The translations under genes and the position numbers were made by a program. The notes beneath the pieces are model-generated. The model made no database searches and was not told the origin of the DNA. It saw nothing but the letters and a program-made list of their open reading frames with translations. From assembly GCA_965240325.2 (NCBI GenBank), contig OZ251229.1:2418001-2482000 (forward strand): a stretch of 64,000 nt of DNA, in the 5' to 3' direction. How positions within the stretch are numbered: the stretch's first letter is position 1; each line of letters opens with the position of its first letter. Positions 31,252-42,291 of this stretch are shown one piece after another. The DNA comes from Rebecca billardiae RCC1528. Taxonomy: Eukaryota > Haptophyta.

Positions 31252-34222
31252 GCGCCCACGCCGCCGCGTCGGGCGGCGGCGGGCGCGCCGCGCCCGCCGT
31301 CGGCGGCACGAGCGACGCGCCGAAGCGCAGCGGCACGTCGGCGAGCGCGAGCAGCGCGCGCACGCCCTCGCAGTCGGCCGCGAGCTCGAGCGGCTGCACG
31401 CAGCGCACGCGCACCGAGTGCTTGTTCGCGGACGAGCTGGGCGGCGGGGCGGCGCCGCCGCTCGGGCCCGCCGAGTCGGCCGCGGCCTCGCCGAGCCGCG
31501 TGTGCGTGTGCACCGTGAGGAACGGCCCGCCGAAGCTGTCGCCGCCGCCGGGGTCGCGCACGATGCGCACGAGCTCGCGGCCGCGCGCGCGGCCGACGCG
31601 CATGCGGCGCAGCGCGTTCAGCACGCGCACCGAGCGCCGGTGCGGCTTGAGCACGGAGGCGGCGCCGCCCAGCCGGCCGAGCATGCCGCGCGGCGCGCCG
31701 AGTCTCGGCCCGTCCGCCGGCTCCGCCTCGTCGAGCACGTTGAACTCGTCGAGCTCGACGGTCTCCTCCTCCTCCTCCTCCTCCTCCTCGCCCTCCTCCT
31801 CGCCGCCGCCGCCGCCGCCAACGCCGCTCGGCGGCGCGCGCGCCGCGTCCGCGACCGGCGCCGGTGCCGCCGCCGCCGCCGCCGCGGCCGCGGCGGCGGC
31901 GGCAGCCCCGGTCGCATCCGCCCCCGCCGCCGCCGCCACCTCCGCCGCCTCGAGGTGCGCCGCGGGCGTGGCGGAGTCGCGCTCCTTCTCGCGCACGCGG
32001 TCGAGCAGCGAGAGGGCGTGCACCTCCACGCGGATCGACGCGTCGAGCGAGGGCAGCGCCTTGCGCAGCAGGGCGAGCTCGATGCCCACGAGGCTGAGCT
32101 CGAAGTTGTTCGGGCCCGCGCCGGGCGGGGGCGCCGCGCGGCCCTCGCCCGCGCCCGCCTCCGCCGCCCTCGGCGCGGCGGGCGGCGGCGTGCGCGGCGC
32201 CGTGCGCAGCAGCAGCACAAACGCGCCGAGGCTGGCGCTGCACTTGACGCCGCCCGCGCTCAGGTCGGTCTCCGGCAGCTCGGGGATGAGCCCGTGGCGC
32301 TCGCTCCAGTCCTCGTCCGCCCCGCCGTCGCCCGCGTCGCGCCACGTCACGTGCTCGTGCGACTCGGTGCGCGCCCGGCCGAGCGAGGGCGAGAGCGAGG
32401 GCGAGAGCGAGGGCGAGCCGAGCAGCCCGGCGATCGACGCGCGGCCGGGCGACGCCGGCCCGCCGAGGCTCGAGAGATCGTCGCCCGCGCCGGAGGGCGC
32501 CTCGAGCGCGGGCGGGGAGGCGGAGCCGCTGTCGGGCAGGTGAGCGGAGCCGCGCCAGCTGAACCAGTCGCCCCGCCAGAACGACGTGCCCTTCTTGCTC
32601 GGCCCTCCTCTCTCGGCGCCGAGCTTGGCCGCGCGGCTCGCCTTGCCGGCCGAGCTGCGGCCGTTGGGCGTGGCGGCCGCGCGCGGGCCGTGCGGCATCA
32701 GCACGACCGAGCGGACGAGCGCGGCTCGTTGCGGCGGCGGGAGGAGCGCGACGAGCTCCCGGAGATCGTCGGACTCCTCCACCTCCGCCGCCGTGAGCGG
32801 CGGCGGCGCCGGCGGCGGCGCGCCCGGAAGCGCCGGCGGCATGCGCTGGCGCATCAGCGCGCGCGCCGCCGCGCAGTACTGCTGCCGCGCGCGCCGCCGG
32901 AGCGCTCGCCGCGCGGCGAGCATCTCGCGCACCTCGGCGACGGCGACGTCGCGCGCGTACTTCCACCAGCGGCGAGGCGCCAGCAGCGCCCGCGCGCCGC
33001 GCGGGCGCAGCGCCTGCCGCGCGGCGACGCGCCTGTGCACGCGCATCAGCTCGGCGAGCGCGGCCGCGTCGTCGAGCTGCGCCTTGCCGACGCACACGCC
33101 CAGCCGGTCGAGCCGCAGCCGCAGCTCGAGCTTGCCGCCGGAGCTGAGCGGGATACTGAGCTCGCACGCGACGGAGAAGGTGCGCACGATCAGGTCGGTC
33201 AGCAGCGGCGAGGCGGCGCGCCACCGCGCCACCAGCTGCTCGAGCAGCTGCAGCCGCTGCGCCTGCGTCGCGTCCGCGCCGCCGAGCATGCGCAGCAGCT
33301 CGGCCGACGCGAGCCGGCGCACGTGCGCGCCGTCGAGCAGCTGCTGCTGCGCCTGCTGCTGCGCCGCCGCGGCGGCCGCCGCCGCCTTGGTCGAGCCGCG
33401 CCCGCGCGCGATCCGCACGCCGCCCGCCTTCGGCTCGGGCTTGGGCTCGGGCGCCGCCGCGGGCGCGGGCGCGCGCTCAGGCTCGGGCTCGCCCGAGTCG
33501 AGCGGCGCGAGCCGCGCCGTCAGCTGCTCCGCGCGCAGGTGGCTCGCGCACGCGTCGAGGAGCACCACCTTGTTCAGCCGCGCGCGCGGCGCCTTTGTGC
33601 GCTCGGATGCGGCGCGCGTCTTGGCCGCCTCGGTGCGCTCGGCGTCCACGCCGGAGCTCAGCTCGCCGATGGTGATGCTGAAGCCGTGCGGCACGCCGCC
33701 CAGGCCGGCCAGGCTGCCGACCGAGCTCTCAAAGCGCACGCTCACGTTGGTCACGCGGATCTGCGCGGACGCGCCGATCCACTGCAGCACGCGTGACGGC
33801 GGCCCGGACCCGCCGCCGCCGCCCTGCGCGCTCGGTCGCCCCGTCGAGCCCTCGGCGCCGTCCGCGCTCGGAGCGGAGGCGTCGTCGAGCTCCGAGTCAA
33901 GCGCCGCGCTCGATTCGCGCTGGGCGATGCGCCTGTGCTCGAGATACTCGGCACCCGGGCAGAGCAGGACGGAGAGGCCGTCGATGGATAGCCTGATCGG
34001 CTCCTTGGACAGGCCCGACCACGGGATATCCAGCACCACCTTCCGGATGAGCCCGGCTCGTATCGCCAGCGCGCCGTCGAGCACGGGCCCGGGGCGCAGC
34101 TCGAGGTTCTCGAGCTCAAGGTGGCCCTTGCGGAAGTTGACGCGGAGCTGCTCGCGCGGCAGGTTCTTGATGTACGCCCGCGTCGTCTCCTCGAGCTTGC
34201 CGGCGATCCATCGCTCGAACAT
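19267..34222 (-). CDS. VPS13: VPS13-family bridge-like lipid transfer protein with tandem GRAM-like domains
   Basis: About 4,880 residues from four exons: 34222-20984, 20868-20613, 20501-20208, 20120-19267 (introns 115, 111 and 87 bp, all GT-AG, frames checked). The N terminus MFERWIAGKLEETTRAYIKN...GHLELENLELRPGPVL is a chorein domain, followed by the long hydrophobic-groove rod. VPS13 proteins carry bulk lipid between organelles at contact sites. A VAB/SHR-BD-like region lies at about 3880-4180 (FVFTNTLKDRAVYFWETT, PPFKICNRTAQNVRVQQ). The C-terminal region (LVQPARGLREGGASGLMMGF) and a PH-like domain (about 4635-4765) close the protein. Unusually, two GRAM/PH-like domains sit inside at about 2930-3035 (ATRLFNLHESEYLIGQL) and 3070-3190 (VRSLFELGEDECLLHSYAC). 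Poly-Glu, poly-Gly and Ala-rich inserts enlarge it beyond the usual 3,100-4,000 residues. The first 13.2 kb lack introns. Confidence 0.9.
26955..27004. repeat. GCC trinucleotide tract encoding poly-Gly in VPS13
   Basis: About 16 uninterrupted CCG/CGC triplets encode a Gly run in the VPS13 rod on the minus strand. It is in frame and probably length-variable. Confidence 0.85.
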
Positions 34223-34549
34223 GGCCCACCGTCGGCCAGCTCGACCCGAAGGCCGCCCACGAACAGCCGCTTCCTTTGCCTTGGCCGCCCCAGCAAGTGC
34301 TCCCGGTGGCGCGAGATTTCAATCCTGTGAGTGATTGCATCTTTCGCGGGTAACCTAGCCGCATATTTAGTTCAGTCATCGGGGATTCGGGGTGACAAAG
34401 ATGCTATGAAAGATGCTCCTCCATATACGGTTACATATTGCGGTTCGAGTGCGCGAACCAGACGACAGTAGCAGACGAAACTCAACCGGAGAGGGAGCGG
34501 CGCCATCGTCAAACATACAGCACAACTTCCGGCGGGCCAAGCGGCAAAG
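34223..34549. promoter_or_regulatory. Divergent promoter region, VPS13 / ArfGAP gene
   Basis: 327 bases between divergent ATGs. The centre (34330-34460) is AT-rich against a GC-rich background and contains CATATTTAG and CCATATACGG words. No confident core promoter element can be named. Co-regulation of two membrane-contact/trafficking genes is an inference from the arrangement. Confidence 0.4.
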
Positions 34550-37066
34550 ATGAGCGACGCGCCAGGGCAGACGCTCGGCCGCGGCAGCCGGGGCCACCGC
34601 CACCTCGCCTTCCGCGAGGACTCGCCCGCCTTTCGCCGTGACCTCGAGCTGTGCGAGGAGAACGCGCGCAACGTGCGCACGCACGTCAAGAACGTGCGCA
34701 AGACGGTGCACTCCGTCTACCAGACGGGCGCGCGCTCGGGCGAGGCGACCAAGGCGTGGGCGAACGAGCTGCTGGCGTTCGGCGGGCCGAACCAGGCCGT
34801 CATGTCGGCCGGCGTGGGCCCGGCGCTCTGGACGATCTCCGCGTGCTTCAAGGAGGTCGCCGACCTGTCATACGCGTCGCTGCTCAACGTCGAGAAGGAG
34901 TTTGCCAACCGCATCGACATCAAGGTGGAGGAGGACGCGAAGGTGCTCAAGGAGCTCAAGACGCGGTTCACGCGGGCGGACGAGAAGTACCGCGCCGCGA
35001 TCGACCGCGCGCGCTCGCTCAAGAAGGACGCCAAGGACGCCAAGGTGATCGGCGCCGACCGCGAGCTGATCGCCGCCAAGCTCGCGCTCGAGAACGCGCG
35101 CTTCGACCTCGTCGCCAAGCTGAACGAGCTGGAGAGCGGGCGGCAGGTGGACCTGCTCGAGTGCATGTGCGAGTGCGTGCGCGTCCAGCTCGGCTTCTTC
35201 GCCTCGGCGCAGGAGCATCTCGCCCGGCTCGCGGCGAACGTGCCGACGTGGCAGCAGTTCCTCGCGCAGAAGCGGACCGAGCTCGCCAAGCTCGCCGAGT
35301 CCAACCTCGCGACGCAGCAGCACCTGCGCCGGCTGAGCCAGGTGCACTCGGACGGCGCGCTGTTCGCGCCGCACGCCGCGCACGCGCACGCGCCCACCAC
35401 GTCCAAGGAGGGCTACCTCTTCAAGCGCTCCACGCACGGCACGGGCTGGAAGCGCGTGTGGGTCGAGCTGCGCGACGCGCACCTGCTGTGGTCCTCGCAG
35501 CGGCTCGATCGGCGCGCGAGCGGCGCGGACGAGGCGCGCCAGCACGGCGTGAGCCTGCTGCTGTGCACGGTGCAGCTCAAGGACACGTCCGACTCGGCCC
35601 GCCGCTTCTGCTTCGAGGTGGTCACCCCCGACCGCACCATCAGCCTGCAGGCCGAGAGCGACGTCGACCGCGAGCGCTGGGTCGACTCGCTCCGCACCGC
35701 GATCGAGCAGGCCTTCCACGCGCTCGACACGGAGCGCGGCATGCCGTCCAACTCGACGAAGCTCGACGCGAGCGGGCAGGGCGAGCCGGCGCACGTCGCC
35801 GTCGCGCCGCTGCTCGAGCTGCGCAAGCTCGAGGACAACAAGCTGTGCGCCGACTGCGGCGACAGCGCGCCCGACTGGGCGGTCGTGAACCACGGCGTGG
35901 TCGTGTGCATCGAGTGCTCGGGGCTGCACCGCTCGCTCGGCGTGCACGTGAGCAAGGTGCGCTCGCTCACGCTCGACACGTGGGATGTGTCGCTCGTCGA
36001 CATGATGGGCGCGCTGGGCAACCGCCGCGCGAACCGGCTCCTCGAGTACGCGCCGATCGGGAACAAGCCCGTGGCGTCGTCGCCGCGGTGCGTCGCGACG
36101 CCGCGCGACGCCGCGAGCGCCGCGCCCGCAGCAGGGGTGCGCGCGCGCCGTCGAGGCCGGCAACGGCCTCGGCGCTTGCGTGGCTCACACAGCGCGCGCG
36201 CGCGCGCTCGTGCGCGTGCCTGCAGGGAGGAGAAGAAGGCGTGGATCGAAGCCAAGTACCGGCTGCGCATGTTCGTCAGGCCGTGCTGGGTGTACGGCGC
36301 GCTCGCGCACGTGCTCTGCGCCGCGGTGCGGCGCGACGACGCGCCGATGGCGGAGGCGCTGATCGCGCAGGGCGCGCCTCTCGAGGACGCGGTGAGCGAA
36401 GCGGAGCTGCCGGGCGACGATGGTGCGCTCAGCGCGTTGGGCTGGGTCGCGGGCGGGCCGTACCCGCCGCTCACGCCCGTGCAGCACGCGGCGCACGCGT
36501 GTGCGCTGCGGTGCGTCGAGCTGCTCTGCCACTGGGGCGTCGCGCTCGGCCCGTCCGGCGCCGCGCGCCTCAGCCCGCTGCACACGGCCGCGGCGGCGGG
36601 GCACGCGGACGCTGTCGGCGTGCTGCTGAGGCGTGGTGCGCCGTGTGAGGCGCGCGACGCCACCGGCCGGACACCAGCCGACGTGGCGGCGCTCCACGAG
36701 CACGCGGCCGTCGGGAACCTGCTCGACGCCGCCGCGCGCCCCCGGCAGGAGTCGCTGCCGGGAGCGACCAGCTCGGTCCGCACCTCCCGGCTGTCGGACA
36801 ACACCGACGCCGGCGCGTCGACGGCCGATGCGCAGGCGGCCTCGGACGGGGCGTCTCGAGGGATACGACGCTCGCTATCCGCTAGCCGCGGGCCGCGCTC
36901 CATGGGCACACGCGTCATGAGCGGCCTGCTGTGGCGGTCGGCGAACAGCCGCGACGACAGCGACTTGCCGCGCAGCGGCGGCAGCACAGACGTGTCGCCT
37001 GCGGTGTCCCGCCCTGTCAGAACCAGCGGCGGCGGCGGCATGACGTCGCAGTCCTTCCATCGATGA
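34550..37066 (+). CDS. BAR-PH-ArfGAP-ankyrin protein (ACAP/ASAP type)
   Basis: A classic ACAP-like order: a BAR coiled-coil domain (about 20-255, SPAFRRDLELCEENARNVR), a PH domain (about 284-385, KEGYLFKRSTHGTGWKRVW...RERWVDSLR), then an ArfGAP zinc finger from about 425 with CADC...CIEC and the arginine-finger segment CSGLHRSLGVHVSKVRSL. Two or more ankyrin-like repeats follow (SPLHTAAAAGHADAVGVLL), then a Ser-rich tail. These proteins sense membrane curvature and phosphoinositides and stimulate GTP hydrolysis on Arf GTPases in recycling or endocytosis. The ArfGAP domain is broken by a basic stretch that is best read as an in-frame 138-bp GT-AG intron (36088-36225). Removing it joins SSP-R-EEKKAWIEAKY, the expected family sequence. 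Spliced length is about 792 residues. Confidence 0.88.
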   Translation: MSDAPGQTLGRGSRGHRHLAFREDSPAFRRDLELCEENARNVRTHVKNVRKTVHSVYQTGARSGEATKAWANELLAFGGPNQAVMSAGVGPALWTISACFKEVADLSYASLLNVEKEFANRIDIKVEEDAKVLKELKTRFTRADEKYRAAIDRARSLKKDAKDAKVIGADRELIAAKLALENARFDLVAKLNELESGRQVDLLECMCECVRVQLGFFASAQEHLARLAANVPTWQQFLAQKRTELAKLAESNLATQQHLRRLSQVHSDGALFAPHAAHAHAPTTSKEGYLFKRSTHGTGWKRVWVELRDAHLLWSSQRLDRRASGADEARQHGVSLLLCTVQLKDTSDSARRFCFEVVTPDRTISLQAESDVDRERWVDSLRTAIEQAFHALDTERGMPSNSTKLDASGQGEPAHVAVAPLLELRKLEDNKLCADCGDSAPDWAVVNHGVVVCIECSGLHRSLGVHVSKVRSLTLDTWDVSLVDMMGALGNRRANRLLEYAPIGNKPVASSPRCVATPRDAASAAPAAGVRARRRGRQRPRRLRGSHSARARARARACREEKKAWIEAKYRLRMFVRPCWVYGALAHVLCAAVRRDDAPMAEALIAQGAPLEDAVSEAELPGDDGALSALGWVAGGPYPPLTPVQHAAHACALRCVELLCHWGVALGPSGAARLSPLHTAAAAGHADAVGVLLRRGAPCEARDATGRTPADVAALHEHAAVGNLLDAAARPRQESLPGATSSVRTSRLSDNTDAGASTADAQAASDGASRGIRRSLSASRGPRSMGTRVMSGLLWRSANSRDDSDLPRSGGSTDVSPAVSRPVRTSGGGGMTSQSFHR

Positions 37067-37206
37067 CGACGGCGCCCGACGCCGGCCGATGATCAGTAGC
37101 AGTCTTATTGTGCTGTGAGTGTGATCGGATATTACTACTGACTCATATTGTTCATTACGGAACGGCCTCGCACGGTGACGGTACGGGCTACGGCTACCGG
37201 GCTGAT
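37067..37206. other. Intergenic, 3' flank of the ArfGAP gene
   Basis: Short AT-richer stretch directly after the ArfGAP stop, with no gene. It probably holds the 3' UTR. Confidence 0.5.
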
Positions 37207-37210
37207 GAAT

Positions 37211-38119
37211 GGCCTGTTTTATTTCTACCAGATTCCATTTACTATGTCACGGCGACAAACCCGTGCTCGCCAGTGGGAATCGGTGTCACGCCCCGTTGGG
37301 TGTACCTCTCACGGCCGATGGCGGCCCCCACGTGCGCAAGGAATGCGATTCGTGCACTCCTCGGTGACCGGTGAGTGCACGAATCCAGTTGCGGCGCTCG
37401 TCCGCCTCGTCGTTGTCGCACACGAGGTACACCCAACACCATGGGTCGGATCCCAGAACTCTCCGCGCGCTCGCGCCTGCGCGGCACTGGCAGGCTTGTT
37501 CTCATCATCTTGGCCAAGACTGCAGCCTGAAAGATGCGCGAGGACGCGTGTGCACGCCTTTCCGCGCGTCATGGGTGCGCGTGGCACGCACCTTGTAATA
37601 TTATACGCCGAGGAGGCCTGAGCATCCGGCCTACTAACCTTCCGCGATCACGTTCAAATGCAGGCGGCAAGCTGCAAGCAAGCGCACGCCGAACGGAAGC
37701 ATCTCAAGCTCGACAAGGTAGTGGCGGCGGAGCGTTTAGAGCTGGTGGCGATTGCAGTCCATCTGGCTGTGAACTGGTCGCTAACTGACACGGGTGCGAC
37801 GCAGCAGCCAAGGCAGAGTGCTTGCAGCTTGCAGAGGGCCTCCAGCTGCAGCGGTTTGCCGCCGCTCGCCGCCGCTGCATCGTGCACACTGCCGTGCACC
37901 GCGAGTGACCCCTGTGTCAAGGCGAAGCACCACGGCAAGGCGAATCAGCATGTCTGACAACATCCTTCGCCACAGCGCAGCGCCTCAACACGAGAATGCG
38001 CGAATGACGTGCCATCACTTCTCCGGACTAGCTCCGGGGCCCGCACCAGCGGGCAAGCCGCCATTGTACCGCGTCTTGGCGAATGTCGCCTTTGGGCTCT
38101 CGTAGAAATAAAACAGGCC
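37211..38119. mobile_element. Non-autonomous TIR DNA transposon (909 bp, 18-bp TIRs, GAAT duplication)
   Basis: The ends are perfect 18-bp inverted repeats: GGCCTGTTTTATTTCTAC at 37211-37228 and its complement at 38102-38119. Both are flanked by GAAT (37207-37210 and 38120-38123), a candidate 4-bp target duplication. Inside, 37347-37385 is a 13-bp perfect hairpin with a 13-nt loop. Short open frames are present but none resembles a transposase. A diverged copy of the right end lies at 13057-13285. Confidence 0.75.
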
Positions 38120-38123
38120 GAAT

Positions 38124-38641
38124 ATTGAATGACTAGAATTGTGTCTAGTAAGAGTAGAGTGAGACACTCACGTCTGCCGATAGTTAGTGATGAGTGAGTA
38201 TTCCGAGTACGGCCAGTGACTCAGTGAATGAAACAGTGATCGACTACCGACTGTCACTCTGTCGGACTGCTCCGAGCTGCCACGCGTCTGCTGCGACTCA
38301 GCAGACTGCTGGGTCCCGTTCACGAGCTGCCTGGCCGCCGCACCGAGACTCGTCGGGCGTGACGCCTGTCTGCTCTCGGCGTACGTCAGTCGTCAGCCTC
38401 CCGAGCTGCGGCGGGCAATGCTGCCGTCACTTCAGCCTTCAGGCTTCAGAGTCCAGTGCGGCATGTCTGATGACAGCATCACAGCCGATGCGCGCTCTTG
38501 CGGCGGCGGAGCGCGTCGGCATTTCTCACGACCTGTGTTTAGATGACGAAACCAGGCGCTCATCTCCGCTCGGCGGCGGCGCCGCTCGCGAGAGGCGGCG
38601 CCGAGGGCCGACGCGGCGCCGACGCCGCCCTGCCCGAACGG
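38124..38641. other. Intergenic, upstream of the carrier gene
   Basis: About 520 bases with AT-rich, GTGACT/AGTGA-rich sequence to about 38270, then GC-rich sequence. An in-frame ATG at 38543 could give the carrier 33 extra residues, but that extension would bury its signal peptide. No other gene is seen. Confidence 0.5.
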
Positions 38642-41036
38642 ATGGGCGCGACATTAGTGCGCCGATCCATTGCGGCGGTGCTCGTCGCCTGCGCGGCGCT
38701 GACGGCCGGCGGGCTGCAGCGCCCCCCGAGGCCGCAGCCCCGGCCGCGGGCGCAGCTGCCTTCGAGCGCACCACCGCCCCTCTCCCGGCGCACGGCCCTG
38801 CTGGGCTCGTTTGCAACGGCGGCGGGCGGCGCGGTGCTCCAGCCGGGGCGCGCGCGCGGCGCCGACGACATCGGCGGCTTGGTGTGGACGCCGGTGGAGG
38901 GCTCGGTGCGCAAGCTGAGCGGCGACACGCAGCGCCAGCGCTTCCCGCTGCGCTTCAGCACCTACCTCACGCGCTTCCTGCTCGAGTACGACCGCAGCAC
39001 GCGCGCGTGGTGGGACGAGGGCGGTCGCTCGATCCCGCTCTGGTTTGACGAGGACGCGGTCGAGCGCGTGCGGCTGACGCAGTACGGCGAGCTGACGCGC
39101 TCGGTGGAGTACGGGCTGGCGACCGCGTACGACGACCCCGACGGCGCCGACCGCCTGCTCGCCGTGCTCTCCGCCGACTTCCGCTCGGTCGCGCAGGCGC
39201 GGCAGCTCGCGATCCTCTTCTCGCTGCTGCCGGCGGGCGACCAGCCCGTGCGCCGGCTGGGTGAGCTGCTCGGCCGCGCGGACAACGCGAGCGTGCGCGC
39301 CGTGCGCGTGCGCGAGCCGGGGCGCGGGTACGACCCGCTCGACCCGCCCAACGTCACAATCTCCTCGCCGCTCGCGCTGAACGGCTCGCGCGCGCTCGGC
39401 CGCGCGCTCGTGGACGAGACCAACGGCACGATCGTCGGCGTCGAGCTGCTGGACGGCGGCTCTGGGTACTCGCAGGCGCGGCGCGTGACGGCGACGGTCG
39501 ACCCACCGCCGCGCGGCGCGGACAGCCGCCGCGCGCTCCTCGAGGTCGAGCTGCCCGCTCGCGAGGAGCGGCGCGGCGTGCGGCCGAGCCGGCTGCCCGC
39601 GCTCTCCAAGGCGAGCTCGCTCACCTCGCTGCTGCCCGACCGCACGCCCGTCACGTACGACGAGGGCGCGAGGTGCTACCGCGTGGGCAGGGCGGGCGCC
39701 GTGGCGCAGATCGAGGAGATCACGCCGCCCGACGGCGACGTCGACGCCTTCGGCCCCGTCAACCGCGAGCCCGTGCAGCGCTCGGCCGCGGTGGACGGCT
39801 CGCAGTACGCAAGGCTCGCGCTCGCGGGCGCGGTGTGCGCCGCGCTCGGCCACGCCGCGCTCACGCCGCTCGAGGTCGTCAAGACGAAGCTGCAGGCGGA
39901 CGCCGCGCGGTATGACGGCCTCAACTTCTTCGAGTCCGTCGCGGAGGTCGCGCGCGAGCCGCTGCCAGTCGAGCTCGCACGGACAGCGGAGGAGGCCGAG
40001 CCCGGCGGCGCGGCCGAGCCCGGCGGCGACGAGGGCCCGCCTGACGCTCTGCACGACGACGCGCGCGCCGCGGCGCCGGCGCAAGCCGCAGGCGCGCCCG
40101 CACCGGCGGGCTCCGCCGCGCTCGAACCCGCCGAGCCCACTCTGCGGAGCGTGTGCGAGAACCTCTTCCGGGGCGTGGACGCGTCCGCGCTCGGCCACTT
40201 CATCTCGGGCGGCATCTCGTTCGGGCTGACGGAGTATTTGCGGCGCGCGCTTGCGGAGGCGCTCGGTCCCGAGAGCGCGCTGATCTACCCGCCCTGGGCG
40301 GTCGTGTCCAGCGCGTCGGTCCTCGGCGTGATCGCGGGCACCACCGCCATCGCGCCCTTCGAGGCGACACGCGTGCGCATGGTGCGCGCGCGCGCGACCA
40401 CGCCGCGGCACCGCGCAGCGCCATCATCCACCCTCGATCGCCGCCGCGCGCGCTCATCACACAACGCGCGGCGCGTGCTCGCAGGTGACCAAGCCTGGCT
40501 TCGCGCCCGACGTGTTCGCGGGCCTGACGCGCCTCTCGGCGGAGGACGGCCTCGGATCCGCGTGGGGCCCCAAGTTCCGCACGCTGCTGCTGAAGGACAT
40601 CCCTTTCGCCATGCTCAAGTTCTCTGCGTTCGACGCGGTGAGTGCGGCCGTGTACGCGCTCTTCCCCTCGCTCGCCGAGTCGCTGCAGACGTCGCTGCTC
40701 GTCTCGCTCGCGAGCGGCTTTGCGTCAGGCGTCGCCGCCGCGGCCTTCAGCCACCCCGCGGACACCATATTCACCCAGCTCTCCGTGCAGAAGAAGGCGG
40801 CAGAGGGAGAGGCCCAGCCGAGCCTGCTCGATGTGGCGCGCAGAATCGTGGACGAGCTCGGTGTGCGCGCGCTGTATGCGGGCGTGGGCGCACGCTGTGT
40901 CTTCTCTGGCCTCCTGCTCTCGATCGAATTCCTCATCTACGACTACCTGCGCGCGGCCATGCACGTCGGCACAGAAGACCTGCAGCTGTACCTTGACGTG
41001 CTGGCTGGGCTGGGCCGATCCACCGGTGGGTCGTGA
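38642..41036 (+). CDS. Mitochondrial-carrier-family protein, phosphate-carrier-like, with plastid-type presequence
   Basis: Two exons, 38642-40381 and 40485-41036 (103-bp GT-AG intron), join VRM to VTKPGF. The N terminus from ATG 38642 is a signal peptide (RRSIAAVLVACAALTAGG), then a Pro/Arg-rich stretch, then SRRTALLGSFATAAGG with a twin-Arg look. This suits import into a complex plastid, possibly towards the thylakoid. Residues about 75-385 form an N-terminal domain with GYDP and GGSGY turns that I do not recognise. Three carrier repeats follow with signatures PLEVVKTKL, PFEATRVRM and HPADTIFTQL. The third repeat and LLKDIPFAMLKFSAFDAV resemble mitochondrial phosphate carriers (SLC25A3). 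Transport of phosphate is therefore the best guess but unproven; location is inference. Confidence 0.75.
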
Positions 41037-41283
41037 CGAAGCAGCCTGATCTGAGTTGTCGTCGTGATGATGCGCTGATGCTGATCATCGTCAAATTCAA
41101 TGCTGATGCCGTCTGACAATGCGGATCACGATACTACGACATTCTGGCATCTGATCCAGACCGTCGGATCACTCGGATGATCGGAGGCGCGATGACGTGT
41201 GGCCCGAGGCTCCGTACGTCAGACGACGCCGGTACACTCGTCTCGATCATCGGACCAAAAGCAGCAGATCTTCGGTGTCGTCG

Positions 41284-42228
41284 TCACAGCTCCTTCGATG
41301 CCACGTCGATTTCACGAGCCACGGCGCCGATATTGCCGCGTTCCGTCGAATCGCCCGCTGTCTGCGACGCCGCAGCGCTGCCGGAGACAGCAGACTGCGC
41401 CGGAGTGGTCGCAGCCCGCTTGCCGACGAAATCGGAGGCATACAGGTCGAACACCGACATGCGCTCGCGCACAAGCGCAAAGTACAGGATCTGCGCGAGC
41501 AGCGCGGAGTTGACCAAGAAGCCGCATGCGCACCCGGCGAGGAGCAGCAGGTCGCCATCAGCGAGCTCGAGCGTGGTCCAAAAGCGGAGCGCATTGCCGC
41601 CAGCGAGGAGCGTGGCCGTGAGTGGGGAGAACTCGCCCACGGCCCCGCGTCGCAGATTAATGACGAGCTGAGGCAGCACGGCGGTCGCCCCGGCGAAGGA
41701 TGCGACCGCCTGCGCCACTGGGAGCGCCAACTCGCGCCCGTCCGCCGACGACAGCGCCAGCAGTTCAAGCGCAGCGATGCTGGCTGCGATGAGCAACGGC
41801 TTGGCTTCGCGCGTGAAGTAGCAAATGAGGCCGAGCATCACTGCGGCCTGCAGAGCAAGCGTGAGCGACTCCGCGTACTGGCTGAGAGGGTAGTGCCGGG
41901 AGAAGTTGTAGGCATCAGTCGTGGCGTAGCTCGCGAGCTTCAGGACCCAGGTCGTTGGCGCGAGGCCTGCGGCCGACTGCGACCGGCAGATTCTGTAGAT
42001 CATGGGGGTGTACAACGTCAAACTGCCGGCGCCGATGACGTAGCCGACAGCGTGGGCTGCATCTGCGCCCGTGATTGCCATGGTCGCGCGTGAGCTCGAC
42101 GCCAGCGCGCCCGAGCCCGACACCAGCGCGCGGGCGCGCAGTAGCGCCACCATGCCTTTGGCGATTGCGCGGGAGTCCGGTGCCCAGGGAAGCACTGGAG
42201 TCCGGTCCGCCTTCGCCAAGTGCTCCAA
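41284..42228 (-). CDS. PQ-loop membrane protein, MPDU1/Lec35-like
   Basis: A 314-residue multi-pass protein. Two PQ-loop repeats are visible: LYTPMIYRICRSQSAAGLAP (about residues 73-92) and TAVLPQLVINLRRGAVGEFS (about 180-200). Between them lies ASYATTDAYNFSRHYPLSQY, which resembles MPDU1, the protein needed for use of dolichol-phosphate mannose and glucose in ER glycan assembly. Seven hydrophobic segments can be drawn. Met-50 (MAITGADAAHAVGYVIGAG) is an alternative start just before the first membrane segment. The C-terminal 50 residues are hydrophilic and Ser/Ala-rich. The gene lies 63 bp from the divergent PLP-enzyme gene. SWEET or cystinosin-type transporters also have PQ-loops, but the linker matches MPDU1 better. 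Confidence 0.72.
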   Translation of the reverse strand: MEHLAKADRTPVLPWAPDSRAIAKGMVALLRARALVSGSGALASSSRATMAITGADAAHAVGYVIGAGSLTLYTPMIYRICRSQSAAGLAPTTWVLKLASYATTDAYNFSRHYPLSQYAESLTLALQAAVMLGLICYFTREAKPLLIAASIAALELLALSSADGRELALPVAQAVASFAGATAVLPQLVINLRRGAVGEFSPLTATLLAGGNALRFWTTLELADGDLLLLAGCACGFLVNSALLAQILYFALVRERMSVFDLYASDFVGKRAATTPAQSAVSGSAAASQTAGDSTERGNIGAVAREIDVASKEL

Positions 42229-42291
42229 ACGGCCAGTCTCGCGCGATCGGGTGCGATGGCCGCCGCGACGTGCTCGTCGGTGCTTGACTGA
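42229..42291. promoter_or_regulatory. Very short divergent promoter region
   Basis: Only 63 bp separate the divergent ATGs of the MPDU1-like gene and the PLP-enzyme gene. If the MPDU1-like gene really starts at Met-50 the gap is about 210 bp. Confidence 0.35.

Noticed and set aside
27452-33796. 2,100-codon plus-strand open frame antisense to VPS13
   Set aside because: Composition is almost only Arg/Ala/Gly, as expected for the complement of GC-rich coding sequence; the minus strand has a clear VPS13 domain series.
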